Shown one piece after another: positions 8,764-16,110 of a stretch of 64,000 nt of DNA. The position numbers and the translations under genes were made by a program. The notes beneath the pieces were generated by a model. It was not told where the DNA came from. It saw only the letters and a list, made by a program, of their open reading frames with translations, and ran no database searches. This DNA comes from Streptomyces lichenis (GTDB taxonomy: Bacteria > Actinomycetota > Actinomycetes > Streptomycetales > Streptomycetaceae). Numbering within the stretch: position 1 is the first letter of the stretch; each line of letters begins with the position of its first letter. The DNA is taken from assembly GCF_023218175.1 (NCBI RefSeq), contig NZ_JALPTH010000009.1, positions 1 to 64,000 of the forward strand, in the 5' to 3' direction.

Positions 8764-9672
8764 TCAGAGGCGCTCGACGCGGAAGGACTCCCCGTAGGTC
8801 CGCCACACCAGCGGCAGCCTCAGTTCGGTGTTGCCGGCCCGGAGGAACTCCCGCTGGGCGGTGTCGATCCGCGAGGTGTCCCGCTCGCGCTCCGACCGGG
8901 CGTTCTTCATGATCTCGCGGCTCGCGTCCAGGAAGGCGTCCAGGTACTTCTTCTCGTCGCCGCCCTCCGAAGGCGTCTTCACCGCCTTCAGCGCGGCGTG
9001 GCGGATGCCGTAGAAGCCGTCGGAGCTCAGCCCGGGACCGTGCAGCACCATCGCGTCGTAGTAGACGAACTGCCCGAGCGTGGACAGCCCGTCCATCTTG
9101 GCGAGGTCGACGGCCGGGTCGAAGTAGATGCGGTCGCGTATCTCGTCCTGCGCCGCGCGGAACTCGGGCAGTTTCGAGGCCTTCTTCCAGGCCTCCGTGA
9201 AGCCCGGGTCCAGACCCTCGTGCGAGTCGGAGCCGTCCACCTCCCGCAGGGCGGGCAGGAACGGGGCGAGCGGATTGCCCGGGTGCTCCGCGGTGTAGTG
9301 CTCGACCAGCTGGAGCATGTCGTTGGTGCCGGAGCAGAAGCCGATGACCCCCGCGGTGTAGCCGTTGCCGTCGCCGAGATCCTCGATGTCGTCGTACTGC
9401 CCCCGCCAGTCCAGGGTGGAGTTGTCGGCACTGGCGATCAGCCGGGCGGCGAGCTCCTTCTTGTCCGGCGCGGCGAGCCCGGCCGGCATCGAGGCGATCT
9501 CGTCCTTGAGCGCCTTCTCCTTCTTCCGGTCGCCCGTCTTCAGCGGATTCTCCACCTCGGACTGCGCGAGATCCTCGATGGGGCGCTCGTCACCGTCGCC
9601 GCCGCCGAGGACGACGGAGACGACAAGGGCGATCGGGGCGCCGATCAACACAAAGCGGGTCACAGGCTTCAC
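8764..9672 (-). CDS. GH46 chitosanase-like protein with Glu-to-Asp change at the general acid
   Basis: 302 residues: an N-terminal hydrophobic segment (TRFVLIGAPIALVVSVVLGG, about 5-24) with no clear cleavage motif, a charged linker to about 67, then a GH46 domain (GLAAPDKKELAARLIASADNS, IEDLGDGNGYTAGVIGFCSGT, YFDPAVDLAKMDGL, LGQFVYYDAMVLHGPG, DTSRIDTAQREFL). GH46 enzymes invert and cleave chitosan. The proton donor Glu of Streptomyces sp. N174 (mature Glu22) is here Asp83 (codon 9424-9426), while the nucleophile-activating Asp is kept as Asp101, with the same 18-residue separation. The protein may therefore be a weak enzyme or have altered substrate use. It could be a membrane-anchored rather than a free enzyme. 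Confidence 0.9.
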   Translation of the reverse strand: MKPVTRFVLIGAPIALVVSVVLGGGDGDERPIEDLAQSEVENPLKTGDRKKEKALKDEIASMPAGLAAPDKKELAARLIASADNSTLDWRGQYDDIEDLGDGNGYTAGVIGFCSGTNDMLQLVEHYTAEHPGNPLAPFLPALREVDGSDSHEGLDPGFTEAWKKASKLPEFRAAQDEIRDRIYFDPAVDLAKMDGLSTLGQFVYYDAMVLHGPGLSSDGFYGIRHAALKAVKTPSEGGDEKKYLDAFLDASREIMKNARSERERDTSRIDTAQREFLRAGNTELRLPLVWRTYGESFRVERL

Positions 9673-9685
9673 GTCGCACAGCGTA

Positions 9686-9713
9686 CGGCCCTCACTCGTA
9701 CGAGTGAGGGCCG
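9686..9713. terminator. 28-bp perfect palindrome, terminator-like
   Basis: CGGCCCTCACTC and GAGTGAGGGCCG form a 12-bp stem with a GTAC loop. It lies between the stop of the desaturase gene (9746, minus) and the start of the chitosanase gene (9672, minus), where it would separate the two transcripts. No U-tract follows, as is usual in Streptomyces. Confidence 0.7.
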
Positions 9714-9745
9714 CCCCGCTCGCCGTGGCGGGACGGCCACCTGCC

Positions 9746-10720
9746 TCAGCTGCCGGCCCGGGCGGCCATCCGCGCCTTGCGCGCGGCCAGCCGCTCGTCG
9801 AACTTGGCCGCCTCCGCGTCCAGCCCGCCCATGTACAGCCCGAGCTCCTCCTGCGCCTTCAGCCCCTCCGGGCCCAGCCCGTCGATGTCCAGCACCTTCA
9901 GGAAGCGCAGCACCGGCTGCAGCACATCGTCGTGGTGGATGCGCAGGTTGTAGATCTCGCCGATGGCCATCTGCGCGGCGGCGCGCTCGAAGCCGGGCAT
10001 GCCGTGCCCCGGCATCCGGAAGTGCACCACCACGTCCCGCACCGCCTGCATGGTCAGGTCCGGGGCGATCTGGAAGGCCGCGGAGAGCAGGTTCCGGTAG
10101 AAGACCATGTGCAGGTTCTCGTCGGTGGCGATCCGCGCCAGCATCCGGTCGCACACCGGATCGCCCGACTGGTGGCCGGTGTTGCGGTGCGAGATACGGG
10201 TGGCCAGCTCCTGGAACGCCACATAGGCGACCGAGTGGAGCATCGAGTGCCGGTTGTCCGACTCGAAGCCCTCGCTCATGTGCGCCATCCGGAACCGCTC
10301 CAGCTCGTCCGGATCGACGGCGCGCGAGGCGAGCAGGTAGTCCCGCATCACGATGCCGTGCCGGCCCTCCTCGGCGGTCCAGCGGTGCACCCAGGTGCCC
10401 CAGGCGCCGTCCCGGCCGAAGAGGCTGGCGATCTCATGGTGGTAGCTGGGGAGGTTGTCCTCGGTGAGCAGATTGACCACCAGAGCTATTCGCCCCACGT
10501 CCGTCACCTTCGACTGGCCCTTCTCCCACGCCTCTCCGTCCTCGAAGAAGCCGGGGAAGTTCCGCCCGTCCGACCAGGGGACGTACTCGTGGGGCATCCA
10601 GTCCTTGGCGACCTTCAGATGGCGGTTGAGTTCCTTCTCGACCACCTCCTCCAGGGCGTACAGCAGCCGGGCGTCGGTCCACCCTTCCGAGCTGCCGAGG
10701 TGGGGAGTGGTGAGGGTCAT
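9746..10720 (-). CDS. Acyl-ACP desaturase (soluble di-iron type)
   Basis: 324 residues. Introduces a double bond into acyl-ACP with O2 and ferredoxin/NADPH; a cytoplasmic alternative to membrane desaturases. The two EX(n)EXXH-type iron motifs are present: ALEEVVEKEL near 21-30, WTAEEGRHG (EEXRH) and later TDENLHMVFY (DENLH). Length is normal. Start at ATG 10720 is supported by AGGAG nine bases upstream and by MTLTTPHLGSSEGW; a longer frame to 10822 would translate the operator region and is not credible. The upstream region carries a cluster of CCTACGG half-sites, so strong transcriptional control by a TetR-like regulator of unsaturated fatty acid synthesis is likely; no such regulator is adjacent. 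Confidence 0.93.
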   Translation of the reverse strand: MTLTTPHLGSSEGWTDARLLYALEEVVEKELNRHLKVAKDWMPHEYVPWSDGRNFPGFFEDGEAWEKGQSKVTDVGRIALVVNLLTEDNLPSYHHEIASLFGRDGAWGTWVHRWTAEEGRHGIVMRDYLLASRAVDPDELERFRMAHMSEGFESDNRHSMLHSVAYVAFQELATRISHRNTGHQSGDPVCDRMLARIATDENLHMVFYRNLLSAAFQIAPDLTMQAVRDVVVHFRMPGHGMPGFERAAAQMAIGEIYNLRIHHDDVLQPVLRFLKVLDIDGLGPEGLKAQEELGLYMGGLDAEAAKFDERLAARKARMAARAGS

Positions 10721-10745
10721 GCGGGTGCTCCTGGGGACGGGAGAA

Positions 10746-10794
10746 TTACCTACGGGCTCGTAGGTTACGAGACCGTAGGTTAAGGGCCCGTAAG
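10746..10794 (-). promoter_or_regulatory. Operator cluster of the desaturase gene
   Basis: ACCTACG-GGCT-CGTAGGT is a perfect inverted repeat at 10748-10765. CGTAGGTTA occurs twice (10759-10767 and 10774-10782... read as a direct repeat, second copy 10774/10775-10782/10783), and a degenerate CCGTAAG half-site ends at 10794. The block lies 26-75 bp upstream of ATG 10720 and so overlaps the expected promoter. The half-site CCTACGG resembles sites of TetR-type fatty acid regulators. Confidence 0.7.
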
Positions 10795-10979
10795 CACCTC
10801 CCCCAAGTCCGGCTCCGCGCATGGCCTGTCACCTGCGGTGATGGAACCCGCCGCGCCAGGGCGAACCACGCGCGCGCCGCGGCGGCCGGGATGTCATACG
10901 ACCCGACCGCCACCGCGGTACGGGCGGTCCCGGCCCGCCGCCACCTGTTCGCGGCAGCGCCCTCGCACCGCCACCGGGT

Positions 10980-12623
10980 TCATGAGCCGTCCATCATCTC
11001 CGCCACCTCCTCCGCGCTGGTCGGCCGCAGTTCGCCGTCCTCCATGAGCAGCCAGCGGGTCACCCCGATCGACTCCAGGAACGGCACGTCATGACCGGCC
11101 ACGATCAGCGCGCCCTCGTACGCCTCCAGCGCCGCCGTCAGCGCCCGGACGCTCGCGAGGTCCAGGTTGTTCGTCGGCTCGTCCAGCATCAGCAGCTGCG
11201 GTGCCGGCTCGGCGAGCAGCAGGGCCGCCAGGGCCGCCCGGAACCGCTCGCCGCCGGACAGGGTGCCGGCCGGCTGGTCGGCCCGCGCGCCCCGGAACAG
11301 GAAGCGCGCCAGCCGGGCCCGGATCCGGTTGTTGCCCGCCTCGGGTGCGTACCGTGCCACGTTCTCGACCACGCTCAGCGAGTCGTCCAGCACATCGAGC
11401 CGCTGCGGCAGATAGCGCAGTGGAACGTGCGCCACCGCCTCCCCGGACACCGGCTCCAGCTCGCCCGCGACGGTTCGCAGCAGCGTGGTCTTGCCCGAGC
11501 CGTTCCGCCCGATCAGGGCGATCCGCTCCGGGCCGCGCAGCTCCAGCCCACCCCGCACCCGGGCCCCGTGGCGCAGCTCCAGCTCGCGCAGCAGCAGCAC
11601 CTCGCGCCCCGGCGGGACCGCGGTGTACGGCAGCTCGACACGGATCTCGTCGTCGTCGCGTACCGCCTCCACCGCCTCGTCCAGTCGTTCACGGGCCTCG
11701 GCCAGCTTCTGCTGGTGCATGATCCGGTGCTTGCCGGCCGACTCCTGGGCGGCCCGCTTGCGCGCGTTCATGACGATCTTCGGCTCGCGCTTGGTGTCGA
11801 ACATCTTCTGCCCGTACCGCTTGCGGCGGGCCAGTTTCACCCGGGCGTCGCTCAGTTCGCGCTTCTGCCGCTGGACGTCGGCCTCGGCGACCCGCACCAT
11901 ACGGGTCGCCGCCTCCTGCTCGGCGGCGACGGCCTCCTCGTAGTCGGAGTAGCCGCCTCCGTACCAGGCCACCTCCCCGTCGCGCAGATCGGCGATCCGG
12001 TCGACCAGCTCCAGCAGTTCACGGTCGTGGCTGACCACCACGAGCACCCCGGACCACGCCTCGACGGCCGCGTGCAGCCGCCGCCGGGCGTACAGGTCGA
12101 GGTTGTTGGTCGGCTCGTCCAGCAGCAGTACGTCGGGCCGGGCCAGCAGCAGCGCGGCCAGCCGCAGCAGGACGCACTCACCACCGGACATCTCGCCGAC
12201 CGTGCGGTCCAGCCCGACGCGGCCCAGCCCGAGCTGGTCGAGCACGGCCAGCGCCCGCTCCTCGACGTCCCAGTCGTCACCGACCGCGGCGAAGTGTTCC
12301 TCGCGGACGTCACCTCCCTCGATGGCGTGCAGCGCGGCCCGGGTGGCCTCGATGCCGAGCGCCCGGTCGACCCGGAGCCCGGTGTCCAGCGTGGCGTTCT
12401 GCGGCAGATAGCCGACCTCGCCCGCGATACGGACGGTGCCGCCGCCGGGCGTCAGCTCACCGGCGATCAGCCTCAGCAGGGTCGACTTGCCGGAGCCGTT
12501 GACCCCGATCAGTCCGGTGCGGCCGGGGCCGACCGCCAGCTGGAAGCCGTCCAGCACCTCGGTGCCGTCGGCCCAGGAGAACGACAGGTCGGTGCAGGTG
12601 ATGAAGGTGGGGGAAGTAGACAT
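10980..12623 (-). CDS. ABC-F ATPase, probable ribosome-protection antibiotic resistance type
   Basis: 547 residues with two ATPase cassettes and no membrane segments. Cassette 1 has Walker A GVNGSGKST (about 40-48), signature MSGGE and Walker B DVLLLDEPTNNLDL; cassette 2 has GRNGSGKTT, LSGGE and LLMLDEPTNNLDL. The charged inter-domain linker (RQKRELSDARVKLARRKRYGQKMFDTKRE...) is the P-site tRNA interaction region of ABC-F proteins. Members eject macrolides, lincosamides, streptogramins or pleuromutilins from ribosomes or act in translation. The ~200-nt structured leader supports drug-induced control as in other resistance ABC-Fs. ATG 12623 (MSTSPTFI) follows a GGGAG site; the longer frame to 12731 covers the leader hairpin and is rejected. 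Confidence 0.9.
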   Translation of the reverse strand: MSTSPTFITCTDLSFSWADGTEVLDGFQLAVGPGRTGLIGVNGSGKSTLLRLIAGELTPGGGTVRIAGEVGYLPQNATLDTGLRVDRALGIEATRAALHAIEGGDVREEHFAAVGDDWDVEERALAVLDQLGLGRVGLDRTVGEMSGGECVLLRLAALLLARPDVLLLDEPTNNLDLYARRRLHAAVEAWSGVLVVVSHDRELLELVDRIADLRDGEVAWYGGGYSDYEEAVAAEQEAATRMVRVAEADVQRQKRELSDARVKLARRKRYGQKMFDTKREPKIVMNARKRAAQESAGKHRIMHQQKLAEARERLDEAVEAVRDDDEIRVELPYTAVPPGREVLLLRELELRHGARVRGGLELRGPERIALIGRNGSGKTTLLRTVAGELEPVSGEAVAHVPLRYLPQRLDVLDDSLSVVENVARYAPEAGNNRIRARLARFLFRGARADQPAGTLSGGERFRAALAALLLAEPAPQLLMLDEPTNNLDLASVRALTAALEAYEGALIVAGHDVPFLESIGVTRWLLMEDGELRPTSAEEVAEMMDGS

Positions 12624-12650
12624 ACGGGTCTCCCGGTTGCGTGAGATGAG

Positions 12651-12791
12651 AAAAAGGCAACGGGTGAGACACCGCGGGGGAGTGCGCGGAAGGGAGAGCG
12701 GAGGACGGCGGATACGCCGAGGTCGCTGCAACAGTGCGCACTCCGCCTGACGCGGGTGTGCGACACGGTGTCTCGGACCTCAGACGAGCAA
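12651..12791 (-). promoter_or_regulatory. Candidate ribosome-mediated attenuator in the ABC-F leader
   Basis: In transcript order: GGAG then a 3-codon ORF TTG-CTC-GTC-TGA (12791-12780); GAGACACCG (12774-12766); GGAGTGCGC (12744-12736); GCGCACTCC (12687-12679); CGGTGTCTC (12674-12666); T5 (12655-12651). The outer 9-bp and inner 9-bp arms nest perfectly, and the outer 5' arm begins 5 nt after the uORF stop, so a ribosome stalled there would cover it. The T-tract is 10 nt after the stem, so termination is not certain; control could act otherwise. Confidence 0.6.
12780..12791 (-). CDS. Possible 3-codon leader ORF (Met-Leu-Val-stop)
   Basis: TTG CTC GTC TGA, with GGAG seven bases before the TTG. 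It is placed between the promoter and the stem described for the ABC-F leader. Such minimal upstream ORFs are known in antibiotic-induced ABC-F leaders, but a TTG start and three codons cannot be proved from sequence. Confidence 0.35.
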   Translation of the reverse strand: MLV

Positions 12792-12828
12792 CGTCCTTCT
12801 CCAATCGGCGACAACAGGACCGAGGAAG

Positions 12829-12857
12829 AAGTTACGCGTGTCCCGGGAACGCGGCAA
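12829..12857 (-). promoter_or_regulatory. Promoter of the ABC-F transcript
   Basis: Minus strand TTGCCG (12857-12852), 17-bp spacer, TAACTT (12834-12829). Transcription would begin near 12822, giving a leader of about 200 nt before ATG 12623 that contains the uORF and the nested stems. Confidence 0.55.
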
Positions 12858-12912
12858 TCGATTTGATCGTGCGGCGGGTGGCAGTGCGTCCCGCTCGGGA
12901 GGCGGACCGCCC

Positions 12913-13329
12913 TCAGCAGGCGTCGCGCAGCAGCTGACGCAGATCGTGCTCCAGGTCCAGGAAGCGGTGCTCGTCGCCGGCCGGGACCAGATGCCGGGTG
13001 CGCCGCAGGAAGCGCCGCAGCTCCGCGGTGCGGACATGGAGGACGGCGACGCCCTCGGGGGCGTGCAGCTCCACCACCGTACGGTCGTAGCCGAAGGGCG
13101 CCACCCGCACGTCACCGAGGCCGGCCGGCTGGTCCACCCCGTCGGCCAGCAGCTCCCGGCCGAACGCCCAGACCGCCTCCACACCCTCCAGGGTGGCCGG
13201 CGCGGGGAAGGCCATCCGCACCGCGAACGGGTCCTCGGAGTCGTAGCGCAGTGTCGCGGGGACGGTGTCCATACGCGGTGCGGGGGCGACGAGTCGCGCC
13301 TGGACGGCCTGCTCGATGACGGTGGACAC
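12913..13329 (-). CDS. SsgA-like sporulation/cell division protein
   Basis: 138 residues from GTG 13329 (STVIEQAVQARLVAP). SsgA-like proteins (SALPs) exist only in morphologically complex actinomycetes and help place septa and remodel peptidoglycan in sporulating hyphae. Family features are PATLRYDSEDPFAVRMAF near 25-42, WAFGRELLADG near 54-64, GDVRV near 72 and the C-terminal LVPAGDEHRFLDLEHDLRQLL. It has no enzymatic motif. It reads as a SALP other than SsgA/SsgB; which subgroup cannot be decided by eye. An ATG-free N-terminus and GAGGGAGC upstream of GTG support this start. A divergent gap of 238 bp separates it from endonuclease V. Confidence 0.88.
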   Translation of the reverse strand: MSTVIEQAVQARLVAPAPRMDTVPATLRYDSEDPFAVRMAFPAPATLEGVEAVWAFGRELLADGVDQPAGLGDVRVAPFGYDRTVVELHAPEGVAVLHVRTAELRRFLRRTRHLVPAGDEHRFLDLEHDLRQLLRDAC

Positions 13330-13567
13330 AGCCGGCTCCCTCGTGCGCGCTGGTGCGGCGTTACGCCTCCCTGACAAAGGGAAGGACGACGAACGCGAGC
13401 GGCACGTGCACTCTTCCCCGCTGTGAACTGTGTCACTGGCCTCCGCGTCACGGGTGCGGCCGAGGTCTTTCCCGGCAATCGCGGTCACGGCGGCTACGGC
13501 GGTCGCGCGGCCCGGGTGCAGCCGTCCGGGGCCGGTTGTCAGAGGCGGGCCGTAGGGTGGCGCCATC

Positions 13568-14260
13568 ATGACGATCATCGAGAAGCCCGCCGACTGGCCC
13601 CGCAGCGAGGCCGAGGCCCTGGCCGTGCAGAACGCGCTGCGCGACCGGGTCGTGCTCGGCGAAGTGGGCCCGCCGCCGGGCACCGGCCTGGTCACCGGGG
13701 TGGACGTGGCCTACGACGACGACCGGGACCTGGTCGCCGCCGCCGCGGTGGTGCTCGACGCCGCGACGCTCACCGTGGTGGAGGAGGCGACCGCGATCGG
13801 CCGGGTCGCCTTCCCGTACATACCCGGGCTGCTCGCCTTCCGCGAGATACCCGCGGTGCTCGCCGCGCTGGGCCGTCTGGAGTCCGGACCGGGCCTGGTG
13901 GTGTGCGACGGGTACGGGCAGGCCCATCCGCGCCGCTTCGGCCTCGCCAGCCACCTCGGCGTGCTCACCGACCTGCCGGTGATCGGCGTGGCGAAGAACC
14001 CGTTCACCTTCCGCTACGAGCAGCCGGGCCAGGAGCGCGGTGCCGCGAGCTCGCTCCTGGCGGAGGACGAGGAGGTGGGCCGCGCCCTGCGCACCCAGCC
14101 CGGGGTGAAGCCGGTCTTCGTCTCGGTGGGCCACCGGGTCGGCCTGGGGCAGGCCTGCGCCCAGGTGCTGCACCTGGCGCCGCGCTTCCGGCTGCCGGAG
14201 ACCACCCGGCACGCCGACGCGCTGTGCCGCCGCGCCCTGAAGGAGGCGGTGGCCGGCTGA
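13568..14260 (+). CDS. nfi: Endonuclease V (deoxyinosine repair)
   Basis: 230 residues. Cleaves the second phosphodiester bond 3' to deoxyinosine in DNA, the first step of repair of deaminated adenine. Conserved blocks are GVDVAYDDD with the catalytic Asp (near 43-48), PYIPGLLAFRE with the wedge motif and a metal-binding Glu (near 81-91), CDGYGQAHPRRFGLASHLG with the second catalytic Asp (near 114-132) and GVAKNPF near 141-147. Length is normal for the family. ATG 13568 is the first start after the divergent SsgA-like gene. It stands alone on its strand. Confidence 0.95.
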   Translation: MTIIEKPADWPRSEAEALAVQNALRDRVVLGEVGPPPGTGLVTGVDVAYDDDRDLVAAAAVVLDAATLTVVEEATAIGRVAFPYIPGLLAFREIPAVLAALGRLESGPGLVVCDGYGQAHPRRFGLASHLGVLTDLPVIGVAKNPFTFRYEQPGQERGAASSLLAEDEEVGRALRTQPGVKPVFVSVGHRVGLGQACAQVLHLAPRFRLPETTRHADALCRRALKEAVAG

Positions 14261-14308
14261 CGGAAGGGGCAGGGCGGGCCCGTGACAGCCGGGCGGCGCT
14301 CGTGCACC

Positions 14309-14710
14309 ATGACCGCCATGGACACGCCCGCCGCGGGCTGGATCGTCATCGCCGCCCACGGGAACCGGGGCCGCCTCCACCCGATGGCGGCCGCCCGCGC
14401 CTGACTGCGTGACCGCGGCATCGACCGGATGCCGTTCGGGCCGGACGAGATCGGCTGGGACCACTCCTGCGGTACCGGCCCCGACGGCCACTGGCACGGC
14501 TGGTTCCGGGGCCGCGTCCGGATCGGCGCGCTGCGGCGGCTCGGGCTCCATCCCGGTCAGCCCACCGCCGAAGTCACCGCTCCGACCCCGCCCGGCTGGT
14601 GGCACGCCGCCGCCGAACGCGCCGCCCGCCGGACCGATAGCCGAGCCGACCCCGTCCTTCGGCGACGTCTCAGCGCACGTCCACCGTGCGGAACCGCACC
14701 CCCGCCTTGA
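14309..14710 (+). pseudogene. Small unidentified gene interrupted by an in-frame TGA
   Basis: From ATG 14309 the frame reads 31 residues (ending HPMAAARA), meets TGA at 14402-14404 and continues in the same frame with LRDRGIDRMPFGPDEIGWDHSCGTGP to 14710, about 133 codons in all. The two halves look like one protein: a Trp (TGG) at the stop would give a natural ARAWLRDRGID helix. The second half is rich in Trp, His and Gly (DGHWHGWFRG). I do not recognise the family. Its 3' end overlaps the convergent gene by 41 bp, so the original protein may have ended nearer 14670. A single base change or a sequence error would explain it; an isolated product starting at ATG 14429 is possible. Confidence 0.5.
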
Positions 14711-15860
14711 CCAGCCGGTCGATCAGCGCGTCACCCATCGCGGCGGCCGAGGTGGTCTGCCCGGCGGTCTCCGGCAGCGGGTCGAAGGCGAGGCAGAGCG
14801 CCGACTCGGCGAGCATCTTCGCCGTCTCGTCATAGCCCGGGTCGCCGCCCGACACCTCGGTGAACACCCGGTGCCCACCGCCCTGCCCGACGAACCGCAC
14901 CGAGAACCAGCTCCGGCCCCGGCGCTCCTCGTCCGGGCCGCTGCCCGCCTGGTAGCGGTCCATCAGCCACCTGCGCGCCTGGGGGACCTGGACGAGCGCC
15001 AGCAGCGCTCCGGCCGCCACCGTCGAGCCGAGGGCCACCGGCAGCGAGGCCACCCCCGCGTAGTGCCGGTAGCGGAAGTCCGGGCCGTAGCGCGGCAGCG
15101 CGGCCGCCGACCGGGCCACCACCGCCGCGTCCAGCGTCGGCAGCGGCAGCGCCCACAGTCCCGTCTCCCGGCTGAACCGCGGCGGCCCCAGCGGACCGCG
15201 GGCCCGGCGCCCCACCGGCGGCGGCTCCACCGACCTGCGCTCCCGGGCCGCCCGCAGGGTGTGCCCGCCGCGGCCCATCGCGGTGAGCGCGGAGGCCAAC
15301 GTGCCACCGGAGAACGCCGCGTTCGCCCGCACGAAGCCGTCCACCCGCAGCGGTACGCCCTCCGGCAGCTGCTTCACCGTGTGGTAGGCGCCCAGGTCGT
15401 GCGGCACCGAGTCGAAGCCGCAGGCGTGGATCAGCCGCGCCCCGCTCTCCCGGGCCCGCTCGTGGTGGCGGACGTAGGTCCGGTCCACGAACTCCGGCTC
15501 GCCGGTGAGGTCCACATAGTCGGTGCCCGCCTCCGCGCAGGCCGCGACCAGGCCTTCCCCGTACCAGACGTACGGCCCGACGGTCGTCGCCACCACCCGC
15601 GCCGAACGCGCCAGTTCGCGCAGGGTCGCGTCGTCGGCGGAGTCCGCCCGCAGCAGCGGCAGCTCCGCGCAGCCGGGGTGGTCGGCGGCCAGCCGCTCCC
15701 GCAGCCGCTCCAGCTTGCCGGTGCTCCGTCCGGCGAGCGCCCAGCGGCAGTCCGCCGGGGCGTGCGCGGCGAGATAGCGGGCGGTCAGCTCGCCGACGAA
15801 GCCGGTCGCGCCGAACAGCACCAGGTCATACGCCCGTTCCGTGCCGTGCGTTGAGTCCAT
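14670..15860 (-). CDS. Saccharopine dehydrogenase-like / trans-acting enoyl reductase family protein
   Basis: 396 residues. N-terminal Rossmann fold with GATGFVGELTARYL (about 16-29) and ALAGRSTGKLERL, then TVGPYVWYGEGLVAACAEAGTDYVDLTGE, the family signature. A hydrophobic stretch near 290 (SLPVALGSTVAAGALLALV) suggests membrane contact. The best known relatives reduce enoyl intermediates in mycobacterial phenolglycolipid synthesis; in Streptomyces the substrate is unknown, probably a lipid or polyketide. ATG 15860 is preceded by GGAGGG; the longer frame upstream is not needed. Divergent from the beta-oxidation operon with a 250-bp gap. Confidence 0.88.
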   Translation of the reverse strand: MDSTHGTERAYDLVLFGATGFVGELTARYLAAHAPADCRWALAGRSTGKLERLRERLAADHPGCAELPLLRADSADDATLRELARSARVVATTVGPYVWYGEGLVAACAEAGTDYVDLTGEPEFVDRTYVRHHERARESGARLIHACGFDSVPHDLGAYHTVKQLPEGVPLRVDGFVRANAAFSGGTLASALTAMGRGGHTLRAARERRSVEPPPVGRRARGPLGPPRFSRETGLWALPLPTLDAAVVARSAAALPRYGPDFRYRHYAGVASLPVALGSTVAAGALLALVQVPQARRWLMDRYQAGSGPDEERRGRSWFSVRFVGQGGGHRVFTEVSGGDPGYDETAKMLAESALCLAFDPLPETAGQTTSAAAMGDALIDRLVKAGVRFRTVDVR

Positions 15861-16004
15861 CAGCCCTCCGTACGTGGATGGTGCGGGTCCGCGCCGCGCG
15901 GGCCCCGGGCGCCGCGCCGGCCGTCGACCGCCCGGCGCGGGCACGCCGAGGCTAACGCGACACCCCCGTGTGTGGCGTGGTTGCGCCACGTACCGGCCAA
16001 GGGC

Positions 16005-16033
16005 TTGTGCCGGGTGGAACCTGTTCTTAACAT
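16005..16033 (+). promoter_or_regulatory. Candidate promoter of the beta-oxidation operon
   Basis: TTGTGC (16005-16010), 17-bp spacer, TAACAT (16028-16033), 77 bp upstream of ATG 16111. The only good match on this strand in the 250-bp divergent gap. No clear inverted repeat overlaps it. Confidence 0.5.
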
Positions 16034-16110
16034 CTTCACTGTTACAGCAGTTGTGTCACATCAGTCGGCGCCGCGACGGGCCGCGAACAGAGGCAGGTGA
16101 CCGCAGCCCG

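Noticed and set aside
10891..11094. 67-codon plus-strand ORF overlapping the ABC-F 3' end
   Set aside because: Half of it is antisense to the ABC-F coding end; no ribosome site and no conserved motif.
14402..14404. TGA as selenocysteine codon in the small gene
   Set aside because: No hairpin of SECIS type was seen directly downstream and the residue falls in a helix where Trp fits; selenoproteins of this kind are not known.
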